Positions 1 through 7,573 of a DNA stretch of 61,935 nucleotides are shown piece after piece. The position numbers and the translations under genes are program-made. The stretch's first letter is position 1. Each line of letters begins with the position of its first letter. Under the pieces are notes generated by a model. That model searched no databases and had not been told where the DNA came from. It was given only the letters and a program-made list of their open reading frames with translations. Source of the stretch: Methanoculleus marisnigri JR1 (GTDB lineage Archaea > Halobacteriota > Methanomicrobia > Methanomicrobiales > Methanoculleaceae); the NCBI RefSeq assembly GCF_000015825.1, contig NC_009051.1, forward strand, positions 636,760 through 698,694, read 5' to 3'.

Positions 1-969
1 CTCCTGTATGATCATCTCAACGGTGACACCTTCGGGAAGATGGCCGGGATTGTGAAAGCGGATATGGTCGTCAAAGATCTTGACCTGCGTCTGGATCGTG
101 TTGTTGAAGTAATCGCGGTGGATAAGCGCGTTGAGAAGCGCCTCCCGGATCGCCAAAAGCGGGTAGTCCCAGATCTCTCTCCTCTGGAAGGACTCTCGCA
201 TCGCCTCCTCTGAGATGTCGTACCTGACGCCGAGATACTGCTTGATAATCCGCTCGCCCTCCTCGAACTGCTGGAAGAGATTGCCCCCGATCTCGTGGTC
301 GCCGATGATGATATCCGCCCGCTTGAACCGCCCGATCCGGAGGATGCAGTTCAAGAAATACCGCTGCGGGTTCTTGCCGAAGAGGGCGATGGCGCCGTTG
401 CTGATCCCTCCGTCCCTGGCAAGCCCGAGTCGAGAGAGCACTGTCTCTACTGATTCGGCCGGATCGACAGAAGTGAGTCGGCCCGTCGCATTTGCCCGTG
501 CAAGGAAACGCCGCACCGTCTCTTCGTCGATCTCATCGAACGAGTACGGCCCGGTGACGCTGTCCCACTCAATGCTCTGCTGGAAGTACTCCCTGAGCTC
601 GTCGGGGAGCATCTCGCGGGTTGTATCGCCGACACGGGTGTAGTACCGCCCGTCAAAGGCGACCGGAACGCGGCTCCGCTCGACAGTGACGATGACGATG
701 GACTTCCCCTCGATCTCATGGATATCGATGACCGGATGAACGCCGAGCCGGGTGGTTATGCTGTCCGCGAGTTTCTTAACAGCGTTATTCCTCAGGTCGA
801 GCCCGATGACGGCATGGTCATGGTCCCGGATTCCGATGACGGCGGCACCACCGGCGGTGTTGGCGAAGGCGGACAGGAGCCGGTAAAGGCTTGCGCTCAC
901 ATCTTCCTTGAAGTCGATCTGCCGCCCTTCAAAGCGGGCGAGCAGGGAGTATAGGTCATCCACGCGCAT
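1..969 (-). CDS. AlbA_2/ATP-binding putative transcriptional regulator, 3' end outside window
   Basis: The minus frame is open from an ATG at 969 to the window edge (323 codons), so the C-terminus is missing. The start is supported by an AGGAG-type site just upstream. The N-terminal part (about residues 10-120) fits the AlbA_2/Schlafen-like module: FEGRQIDFKE, then an ANTAGGAAVIGI stretch and YYTRVGDTTR. Close to the edge, about residues 273-287, is REALLNALIHRDYF, which resembles the N-box of GHKL-type ATPases, as in COG2865 predicted regulators often annotated as RecG-like helix-turn-helix proteins. A C-terminal winged helix would be expected beyond the edge. Target genes are unknown. The family call is from motif recognition; regulatory function is inferred. 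Confidence 0.8.
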   Translation of the reverse strand, partial: MRVDDLYSLLARFEGRQIDFKEDVSASLYRLLSAFANTAGGAAVIGIRDHDHAVIGLDLRNNAVKKLADSITTRLGVHPVIDIHEIEGKSIVIVTVERSRVPVAFDGRYYTRVGDTTREMLPDELREYFQQSIEWDSVTGPYSFDEIDEETVRRFLARANATGRLTSVDPAESVETVLSRLGLARDGGISNGAIALFGKNPQRYFLNCILRIGRFKRADIIIGDHEIGGNLFQQFEEGERIIKQYLGVRYDISEEAMRESFQRREIWDYPLLAIREALLNALIHRDYFNNTIQTQVKIFDDHIRFHNPGHLPEGVTVEMIIQE

Positions 970-1361
970 CTCTCCTGATATCTTCCCTTTGTAGCATGGC
1001 GGAGCTCCTCTCCGGTTGTACGTTCTTCTGCATGCCTGATCGGGTGAAAGGCAAAGTTGCCGAATTTCCTCCAGGATGAATGGCAGAGCAATGGTAACTC
1101 TATTTTTCTGCTGAAAATTTCTTTGTTTGTGGGATGGGATTATGATTTCGGTTTTAAGGCCCTGCTAAACGAGGAGATTCAGGAAATAGAGGGATATACC
1201 TCAAAAGTCCCTATGGTGGTGCACGCCACCGTTGACTGTCCATCGTTCACCTCACCCCCTCCCCCACCGTGGCGATACCCGGTGGGAGGCCATGCCGGCG
1301 TTTGACCTCAGGCGAACGTGCAGGAGTGCTCAGAATCATGGGGGATATTCTACAAAAGGAA
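970..1361. other. Intergenic stretch with a partial copy of the hairpin repeat
   Basis: No convincing gene is seen. The first 250 bases are moderately AT-rich. Around 1246-1275 a C-rich tract ends in CCGTGGCGATACCC, matching the terminal TGGCGATA box of the hairpin elements found at 1.7, 17.7 and 60.1-60.4 kb. It therefore looks like a fragment of that family. Confidence 0.4.
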
Positions 1362-1435
1362 TGGGCCTGCCCGGATTCGAACCGGGGATCTTCGCCGTGT
1401 AAGGGCGACGTCATGACCGGCTAGACCACAAGCCC
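1362..1435 (-). tRNA. tRNA-Val (UAC anticodon)
   Basis: Read on the minus strand this folds as a complete cloverleaf. The seven-base acceptor arms GGGCTTG and CAGGCCC pair, with one G-U pair, and the discriminator base is A. The anticodon loop CTTACAC gives anticodon TAC, which reads valine GTA codons. The T arm has the standard GGTTCGAATCC. No CCA is encoded, so the CCA end must be added after transcription. A TTTATC motif about 35 bases upstream could be the TATA box. Confidence 0.95.
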
Positions 1436-1584
1436 TGTGGATGCCTTATAGTGTTTTGCACCGTGACGGATAAACGTGTTGCCTGCCGGGGATTCCGGTG
1501 CCATTGCCTGCGTGCTCCCCTGTGCTTCACTGCTCCCACTCGCAAACCTCTCCTCAAAGACCCCCACCGCCCGCGCTTCGCGCT

Positions 1585-1718
1585 CCTCAATCGCACCTTC
1601 GGTGCTCATGCTCCGGCCCCGTGGCCCGTCGCAACTCACACCCGACGGTGCTTAAACTCCTGCCGTTCCGGCAGTCGTTCCGCCCCCCGAGGGGGCGGGC
1701 AGTGCGTGGCGATATCCC
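1585..1718 (+). repeat. Hairpin-array repeat, copy A
   Basis: A run of short perfect hairpins separated by conserved boxes: GCACC-TTC-GGTGC, then CTCATGCTCC, a GGCC/GGCC stem, GTCGCAACTC, then CTGCCG-TTC-CGGCAG at 1660-1674, TCGTTC, CGCCCCC-CGA-GGGGGCG at 1681-1697, and the terminal box GGCAGTGCGTGGCGATATCC. The same boxes and the same order of stems recur near 60.2-60.4 kb with different, still paired, stem sequences. Whether it acts as DNA or RNA cannot be told from the window. It is intergenic and non-coding. Confidence 0.75.
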
Positions 1719-1825
1719 ATGGAAAGCCGCATGTAGATCCCCGGCGTTCTGGTAAGAAACCGCTCGCGGGACGCCCCGATAGAGGTGCCCCTCCGGAGAG
1801 AGTTGAGGAAACGTACCAACAGTGC

Positions 1826-1838
1826 CTAAAAAAAGAGT
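1826..1838 (-). terminator. U-tract terminator of mch
   Basis: Directly after the mch stop codon the minus strand reads CTTTTTTTAGG. This is the T-rich type of signal that archaeal RNA polymerase terminates on. Confidence 0.5.
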
Positions 1839-2786
1839 TCAGATAAACCCGAAGGACTTCAGCGTCACTTCGGGGTTGACGGCTCCCACGTGGTAGACCT
1901 TGCCCTCGGAGAGCTCGTTGATGACGACCTCGGCCGGGGAGAAGAGCGAGGTGTCGATCTGGTAGAAGTCGAAGTTGGCTTCCTTGAAGATATCGTAGAA
2001 CGGCTTCCCGTATCCCTTGGACTTGTTGCTCGGGATCTTATCCAGGTAGTCCTTGATCTCCGGCGCGTTCATCGTCAGCATGATGCTGCCGTGGTAGATC
2101 GTCGCGTCGTTGGTGCTGCCCATCGCCTTCGTCCCGTCCTTCTTGACGGGCGCGATCGGGGCGTGGCCGATACCGGCGGTGATCTTCTTGGTATCGAAGC
2201 CGAGCTCGTTCAGCTTGTAGACCGCGGTCTCGACACAGCGGCCGGCGACCTGGATCGAGCCGACGAGGGAGGCCGTGGGGGCGACGACCGCGCAGGTGTT
2301 CGCCACGTCCACGTTGCAGGCCTCGGCGATGTTCTCCATCACCGCGGCGTTCGGGAGGTGGTCGCTCTCGAGGCAGATGACCGCGTAATCGAACTCGTCC
2401 TCATACTCGATGACCTCGTAGGTGTGCTTGGGTTTCAGGGAGAGCGCCCGTGCGGGGCCGCTCCCCATCGCGAAGTACTTGTTGACGTTGACCGTCCAGC
2501 CCGCCTTCTGGGCGCCGAGGCACGCAATCGACGGAAAGTCGGTGCTGACCTCGATGAACGGGATGGGGAAGTCCCGGATCTTGCCCATGGAGATGTCGAC
2601 CTCGCCGAGCCCGCCCATGCAGATCTCGGTGAACCGCCTTCCGGTCAGGTACCCGCCTGAAGTGCTGACGCCGCAGTCTACGATGCGTGCGCCGTTGTCG
2701 AGCTCGTGCGGGACGGCATGTAACTCCTCGGCGTATTCGAAGAGTTCCTCAAAAATATCCAGTGCCAGTTCGTTCACGCTGAGCAT
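1839..2786 (-). CDS. mch: Methenyltetrahydromethanopterin cyclohydrolase
   Basis: This enzyme reversibly hydrolyses 5,10-methenyl-H4MPT to 5-formyl-H4MPT in the cytoplasm, a step of CO2-reducing methanogenesis. The 315-residue protein matches the family end to end, with the AMGSGPARAL segment, LVAPTASLVGS-like VVAPTASLVGSIQVAGR, GIGHAPIAPV and MGSTNDATIYHG. A start at 2810 would add eight residues. The ATG at 2786 (MLSVNELAL) is preferred because related proteins begin there and a GAGG site lies eight bases upstream. It is a single-gene unit followed by a U-tract; the Cdc6 gene lies 46 bases upstream on the same strand. Confidence 0.97.
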   Translation of the reverse strand: MLSVNELALDIFEELFEYAEELHAVPHELDNGARIVDCGVSTSGGYLTGRRFTEICMGGLGEVDISMGKIRDFPIPFIEVSTDFPSIACLGAQKAGWTVNVNKYFAMGSGPARALSLKPKHTYEVIEYEDEFDYAVICLESDHLPNAAVMENIAEACNVDVANTCAVVAPTASLVGSIQVAGRCVETAVYKLNELGFDTKKITAGIGHAPIAPVKKDGTKAMGSTNDATIYHGSIMLTMNAPEIKDYLDKIPSNKSKGYGKPFYDIFKEANFDFYQIDTSLFSPAEVVINELSEGKVYHVGAVNPEVTLKSFGFI

Positions 2787-2832
2787 GTGGAAAACCTCAT
2801 CAGAGTACAAACGGTGGGGGAACTGATAAGGA

Positions 2833-3981
2833 TTATGAAATCGTCTGCTCCTGCCCCAGGTGCTCCAGCACGCGCCCGGGATCGTAACGGAGACTGATCA
2901 GCCTCGTTCGCCCCCTCCCCTGGCGGTAGTGGAGATTCAGGAGCCGCATCGAATCGAACTTCTGGACGATCTCGTAGAACTTGGTGTAACTGACCCCGCC
3001 CACCTGTTCTTTCACGAAACGGTAGACGTCGCCGGCGTTCATCTCCTTATCGTCGCGGGCCGACATATCCGCGATCCTGGCCAGCACCTCCCGCTCCTCG
3101 GCCTTGAGCGCCCGCAGCGAGAACGCGAGGTGGAGGTAGCGGGAGACCTCGTATGCCCTGCAGACGTCCTCCCGCTCGACCGACCGGCGTGCCTCCCGCT
3201 CGGCGTTCAGGGCCGCACGCTTCAGGAGATCGATCCCGACGCGAAGGTCGCCGCTCTTCATCGTCTGCTCCACCACCAGATCCAGCATCTCGGTCTTGAT
3301 GACGTTCGGGTAGAGACCCTGCAGGACGCGCTCCTCGAGGATGCCGTGGACCTCCTCCTCCGAGTAGGGAGGGAAGTAGATCTCCGTGGGGCGGAAGACC
3401 GACGCCACCCGTGCGTCGACCTCGCTCTGCAGGGTGACGGACATATCGCTGACGATGGCGACGACACCTATCCGGACGCCCGGATAGGCCTCGTGCGAGC
3501 GCAGCAGGGGATAGAGCACCTGGTTGATCTCGTTCTCGTAGAGGAGGTAATTCGCGTCGTCGAGCGCCACCAGGAGCACCTGCTCCTCGCGCTGCAGCAC
3601 TTTCGCTATGGCGTCGAAGACCTGCTTGAACGACGTGCCCGACGGCGGCGGCGGGTGCCCGGTGACCCTGCGGTAGATCTGGGAGAAGATGGCGAACTTG
3701 GTGTTGTCGATCTGGCAGTTGATGTAGACGGGAACGAGCTTCTTCGTAGCCTCTTCGATCTCGGCAAAGACCTTTTTGACGCTCGTCGTCTTCCCGGTTC
3801 CCGGGAGACCCCTGCAGATGGTGTTGAGCGGCCTCGCTCCCCGCAGCCCGGGCTTGACCTGAAACGCGAGTTCCCGGATCTGGGCGTCACGGTGGTTGAA
3901 CTGCTCGGGGACATAATCGATCTCGAAGACCTCGGGATCCCGAAAAAGCGTCTCGTCCCACATGAGCAGGTTCTTCTTCAT
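2833..3981 (-). CDS. cdc6: Orc1/Cdc6-type replication initiator
   Basis: An AAA+ protein expected to bind origin DNA and help load the MCM helicase. The 382 residues contain a Walker A GLPGTGKTT at 58-66, a Walker B region LLVALDDAN at about 136-143 and a C-terminal winged-helix part (about 300-382). The usual DE pair of Walker B is DD here. The start is set by the TATA box at 4005-4012, which lies too close to allow the longer frame from 4074; a GAGG sits nine bases before the ATG. Archaeal cdc6 genes often sit beside an origin, but no clear origin recognition boxes were recognised here. Confidence 0.93.
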   Translation of the reverse strand: MKKNLLMWDETLFRDPEVFEIDYVPEQFNHRDAQIRELAFQVKPGLRGARPLNTICRGLPGTGKTTSVKKVFAEIEEATKKLVPVYINCQIDNTKFAIFSQIYRRVTGHPPPPSGTSFKQVFDAIAKVLQREEQVLLVALDDANYLLYENEINQVLYPLLRSHEAYPGVRIGVVAIVSDMSVTLQSEVDARVASVFRPTEIYFPPYSEEEVHGILEERVLQGLYPNVIKTEMLDLVVEQTMKSGDLRVGIDLLKRAALNAEREARRSVEREDVCRAYEVSRYLHLAFSLRALKAEEREVLARIADMSARDDKEMNAGDVYRFVKEQVGGVSYTKFYEIVQKFDSMRLLNLHYRQGRGRTRLISLRYDPGRVLEHLGQEQTIS

Positions 3982-4004
3982 TATACAATCCTCGGGTACG
4001 GTAG

Positions 4005-4012
4005 TATTTATA
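4005..4012 (-). promoter_or_regulatory. TATA box of the Cdc6 gene
   Basis: The minus strand reads TATAAATA here, 23-30 bases before the ATG at 3981. With the usual archaeal spacing, transcription would begin at or next to the start codon. Confidence 0.65.
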
Positions 4013-4055
4013 CCCTCCAGGTTTTTGTTTCCCCATCGAGCGGATCCTGCAGGAA

Positions 4056-4619
4056 TCAGGGCTGTTCCATGCACTTCTTACAGAGTGTCTTGCTCATGAA
4101 GAGCTGGGAGAGTTTCGCCTGCGATTTCGTCACTTCCGCTCCGCAGACCTCGCAGACGTCCTCCGCCGGGGCCTCCGACGGCTTCGCGGGAGCCGGTTCC
4201 TCCGTCGGGGCCGCCTCCGGCTGTACGGTGGGCTTCTCCTCCGGTTTTGCGGGCGGTTCGGGTGTCCTGGGGTGCTCCGGGGCCGGCGGGATTGCCGCTG
4301 CGATGACCTCGGGCGGAGGGCAGGCCTTTTTCTCCTCGCGGGGAGCAGGCTCCGCCACCGGCTCAGGCGTCTTCTTCTCCGGGGCGGGTGCCTCCGGAAC
4401 CGCGGGCCTGGCCGCGAGAACGCGCCGGCGGTATGCGTCCACACGCTCGGCGGTCGCCTGATCGCCGCGCCCGACCCGGGCAAGGATCCCGTCGAGGAAT
4501 GTGATAAGGTCGTCCACATCCTCATGGGTCTCTACATCGCCCTCGACCTCGAGACGGAGATTTTCGTAGTTCTCGAGGTTGATGGTGATCCCGATGGTGA
4601 CTTCCTTCTTGCTGGACAT
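4056..4619 (-). CDS. Small protein with Pro/Glu-rich linker and C-terminal zinc ribbon
   Basis: Function unknown. The 187-residue protein has an N-terminal conserved part (SSKKEVTIGITINLENYENL, about 2-70), a long low-complexity Pro/Glu/Ala linker (about 70-150), and a C-terminal CEVCGAEV...CKKCMEQP pair of CxxC motifs that should bind zinc. The start MSSKK at 4619 is chosen over an ATG three codons upstream because of the TATA box spacing. It precedes the Cdc6 gene on the same strand with its own promoter, so a link to replication is only a guess from position. The composition of the linker suggests a flexible tether. Confidence 0.75.
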   Translation of the reverse strand: MSSKKEVTIGITINLENYENLRLEVEGDVETHEDVDDLITFLDGILARVGRGDQATAERVDAYRRRVLAARPAVPEAPAPEKKTPEPVAEPAPREEKKACPPPEVIAAAIPPAPEHPRTPEPPAKPEEKPTVQPEAAPTEEPAPAKPSEAPAEDVCEVCGAEVTKSQAKLSQLFMSKTLCKKCMEQP

Positions 4620-4643
4620 ATATTCCATTAAATATTGTATTCC

Positions 4644-4651
4644 ATTATATA
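4644..4651 (-). promoter_or_regulatory. TATA box of the zinc-ribbon gene
   Basis: TATATAAT on the minus strand, 25 bases before the ATG at 4619. The spacing predicts a leaderless or almost leaderless transcript. Confidence 0.55.
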
Positions 4652-4939
4652 CAATTCCACCGGCGACCCGCACCGCCCCGCCGTTCGGCTCGTCCGGCCG
4701 TGTTTTTCCGCCTCCGGAACCGGGGGCGATCCGGGCCGGCAGCCGGCGGCACGGTGGAGACGGGGGTTGCCCCGGGTATCCGGGCCGGTTCCGGCCACGG
4801 CCGGCAGGGGTGCCCGAAACCCCGCACATTGGAGTTTATGGCTATTTCCTTTCGCATGGATTTTTATATCCTCGCTCCTATACCGGGGTGAAGTTTCCGA
4901 CACCTCTACCCGGTAGCCCGTACGGTATGCCAGAGGAGC
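4652..4939. other. Divergent promoter region
   Basis: No gene is seen. GC-rich up to about 4840. A TTTATATCC motif near 4862 is a plausible TATA box for the plus-strand reading frame starting at 4940. Confidence 0.4.
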
Positions 4940-5302
4940 GTGATGATTACCCGCCTGCGTCAAAAAGCGTCAGACTCATCCTGGCCACGCCCACCCGCCG
5001 CGGACCTGCCGGTCGTTCTCCTGGTCGGCGTAGTTGCCGGCCTTCTGCTCGTCCAGGGTGCTGTTGCATCCGCGGCGCCGATCGTTGTGGCGGCGAGCGA
5101 CAGCAGCGCTACAGCGAAGGCGCACTACGCCTGCGACGGCCTTGACGATCGGGTGGAGATCCAGGCGGCGCTCGCCGCGCTCCCCGACGGCGGCACGGTC
5201 GTCCTCTCGGATGCCGCCCGCCCGGTTGCGGTCGAGTGGCCTCTCTCGGAGGGTGCAGACCTGACCCGGCTCGAGGTGCTGAAGCCCGGCGGCACGAAAT
5301 AG
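4940..5302 (+). pseudogene. Truncated beta-helix surface protein (N-terminal remnant)
   Basis: The 120-codon frame begins MMITRLRQKA after a GGAG site. It has a hydrophobic export segment (about 24-45, DLPVVLLVGVVAGLLLVQGA) and then the family signature VVAASDSS...YACDGLDDRVEIQAALAALPDGGTVVLSD. This matches the first 60 mature residues of the three full beta-helix proteins at 5503, 7574 and 15769. After that signature the match ends abruptly, the remaining 30 residues are unrelated and the frame stops. The whole beta-helix is missing. It may still produce a small exported protein, but a decayed duplicate is more likely. Confidence 0.7.
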
Positions 5303-5502
5303 GTCTCCCGGGGTTGCGGAACCGGCCGTTCCCCCTCCCGGCCTCCCGTGCGAAACCCTTCGATGGAGGCGGGTCGGCTAAAGCCTTAAATGGTACTTCC
5401 GTGTCATAGAGGTGTGAGCCGGGGTGGAGGGCGTCACCGGGCTCTCGCAGTCCCGTACGATCTCCCGGCGACGTCGTAGAATAACAGGCGGATCGTAGTT
5501 CA

Positions 5503-7155
5503 ATGTCGGCAAGACCGCATCTGGGGGAGAGAGAGAGGCGCATCCTCATCGCCGTCGCGATCATACTCTCGGTGATCGTCGCCGTCGTGCTGATCCTGCA
5601 TTTTTACCCCCCGATTCCAGTGCCCCCGCCCCCTCCTCCCCCACCGGTCACCCCGATTCCCACGACTCCGGCGGTGCCCCCGGAAGTTGCCGGACCGACG
5701 ATCGCCGTTGCGGCAAGCGACAGCAGCCCGGAGGCCAAAGCCCGGGCAGATATCGTCTGCGACGGCACCGACGACCAGGCGGAGATCCAGGCGGCGTTCG
5801 ATGCGCTATCGTCGGGCGGCACGGTCGCTCTCCTCGACGGGACGTTCAATTGCGCCGGGAATGTCTACCCGCGCGCGAACTCCATGCTCCGCGGGGAGGG
5901 GGCGGATGCGACGTTCATCGAGTTCACCAATAACGGGCGGCTCCTTGTCTCGCAGGAGTCCGTCGCGCTCTACAACTTCCACATCAGGGGCACCGGCTAT
6001 CCGCAGATCGAGCCCGACCTCTGGCTCGGCGTGGTCACCATCTACGCGAGCCACGCGAAGATCCTCGCCGTCGAGGGGACTGCGGATGCGAGCACCCAGG
6101 CGGTCTTCCTCCTGCTGCACGACCCGAACGTCTACGCCCCCACCCTCGAGGACGTCGAGTTCGTCAACTGCAAGGTCGCGGACACCGGGACCTACGGGTT
6201 TCTCCACAACGCCTGGGGGACGACGAACATGGTGATCAAGAACGTCCGCTACGAGAACTGTGCTGCGATCAACTGCGGCAGGTACGGAGCGTTCAACCCC
6301 TGGGTGACCGGGTTCGACTTCGCGGAATTGAACGACATCGAGGGTCTCCGCGTGACGAACTGTCTTGCGGAAGGCAACCTGGAGTCCGGGTTTCACTTCG
6401 AGTGGGATCCGGAGAAGCGCGACTGCGTCCTCATGAACTGCATCAGCAGGAACAACGGGCAGAAAGACTACCCGGCGAAGGCTTACGTCCAGAGCGATAT
6501 GTCGACCCACTACTTCGGGTGCGGCTACTACGCTCCACGGGGGGACATCATCTTCATCAGCTGCTACTCCGAGGGGAACAGCCGCCACGGGTTCTACGCG
6601 ACGAACGGCGGCAAGCTCTACAGTTGCGTCGACAAAAGCGTCGGCGCCGGGAAGACCGATTACCGGCTCATCCAGCCGGCATCGTTCTACGCTGCCCCGA
6701 CCCGGTCGATATCCCCGTCCCTGGTACTCGAGAACTGCTCGAGCATCGACTCGTATGGCTACGGGCTTCATATCGACCTCGCAAGCGATGTCCGGATCAA
6801 GAACTTCCACCTGGAGAATCCGGCCGGAATCGATGGAAAGGCGACGAACCTCGGAGGCTCGCTGGGCGGGCCGCTGGCCAACTCCGTGGTCAACATCTAT
6901 GCATCGGGCGACCGGGCTGAGACGCTGATCTGGGCGAGGAATAACGAGAACGTCGAGTACTCGGGCAGGATCGTCTCGGACTCGGCAAAGCCGTTCGTGA
7001 TCGAGGGCGATCGCACGCAGAACGTCCGGATCAAGGATATGGAGATCGTCTCCGCGAAACTCGCGCCGTTCACCAACGGCGTCACCCTCGCGAATACGGT
7101 CCCTGCCGGTGCGGTGACGTTTGAGAACGTGGCGGTCACTTCGGGCGCGTTGTGA
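5503..7155 (+). CDS. Membrane-anchored parallel beta-helix surface protein
   Basis: A 550-residue exported protein. Residues 13-33 form one transmembrane anchor (IAVAIILSVIVAVVLILHFY), followed by a proline-rich stalk (about 35-62) and a long right-handed beta-helix region (about 65-550) of the pectate-lyase-like fold. Repeated short strands such as VENCKV, VRYENCAAINCG and LRVTNCLAEGNL support this. No lyase catalytic set was recognised, so a binding or structural surface role is as likely as a polysaccharide-cleaving one. It is close in sequence to the proteins at 7574 and 15769, but only this copy keeps a membrane anchor instead of a cleavable-looking signal. A CTTAAATGG motif near 5385 may be its TATA box. 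Confidence 0.85.
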   Translation: MSARPHLGERERRILIAVAIILSVIVAVVLILHFYPPIPVPPPPPPPPVTPIPTTPAVPPEVAGPTIAVAASDSSPEAKARADIVCDGTDDQAEIQAAFDALSSGGTVALLDGTFNCAGNVYPRANSMLRGEGADATFIEFTNNGRLLVSQESVALYNFHIRGTGYPQIEPDLWLGVVTIYASHAKILAVEGTADASTQAVFLLLHDPNVYAPTLEDVEFVNCKVADTGTYGFLHNAWGTTNMVIKNVRYENCAAINCGRYGAFNPWVTGFDFAELNDIEGLRVTNCLAEGNLESGFHFEWDPEKRDCVLMNCISRNNGQKDYPAKAYVQSDMSTHYFGCGYYAPRGDIIFISCYSEGNSRHGFYATNGGKLYSCVDKSVGAGKTDYRLIQPASFYAAPTRSISPSLVLENCSSIDSYGYGLHIDLASDVRIKNFHLENPAGIDGKATNLGGSLGGPLANSVVNIYASGDRAETLIWARNNENVEYSGRIVSDSAKPFVIEGDRTQNVRIKDMEIVSAKLAPFTNGVTLANTVPAGAVTFENVAVTSGAL

Positions 7156-7573
7156 TCGCCCGTATGTCCCCGGATCGCCGGTGCCGGTTTTCCGGCCGAT
7201 CCTGCTGCGGCAGGGGTGCGGCAGGGGGGCCGTTGCCGCCGCGGTCGACCGGGCACGGGGTGCCGCGTGATTCTGCGAGTTTTATATTATTCATTGGATA
7301 ACAAGCGGTATTCAGGCCCTGTTCATCCGTCCGGAATGACCCCGGGGATCCCCGGTCTGGGTGCGTATTCTCCGGGGCGCATGCGCTAAAGTTGGGGTTA
7401 TTATATAAAACTTGTTGTTGAGATATAAATTTCAGAAATCATATAAATTAACGATTACCTCGAAATTCCGTGGATTTTTTAAGTATCCGCTCTCGCAAAT
7501 CTGTTTATTTCATTTGAAAAACCTTTTAAATTACGGCTATCAGATAATGCAGTATCTCCCCAGAGGTGAGATA
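7156..7573. other. AT-rich promoter region of the dockerin-bearing gene
   Basis: No gene is seen; the open frame that runs into the next gene from 7412 lacks a ribosome site and has a non-coding look. TTTTAAAT at 7524-7531 fits a TATA box, giving a leader of about 20 bases that carries the GAGGTGAG site of the next gene. Confidence 0.55.

Larger units (their letters stand above)
1436..1838. other. Intergenic region holding a hairpin-array repeat
   Basis: No gene is supported here; open frames across it are low-complexity and lack start signals. Its main content is the hairpin array annotated separately at about 1585-1718. The remaining bases separate mch from the tRNA. Confidence 0.5.

Noticed and set aside
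2860-4461. Long plus-strand open frame (533 codons) opposite the Cdc6 and zinc-ribbon genes
   Set aside because: It is an antisense shadow caused by GC-rich codons; the minus frames carry AAA+ and zinc motifs while this one shows low-complexity charged sequence.
4620-4939. Possible replication origin beside the Cdc6 gene
   Set aside because: An AT-rich tract exists, but no repeated origin recognition boxes in mirrored order could be identified, and the AT content is explained by promoters.
7412-7573. Longer start for the dockerin-bearing protein
   Set aside because: The extra 54 residues would bury the signal peptide and span the TATA box at 7524-7531; the ATG at 7574 has a strong ribosome site.
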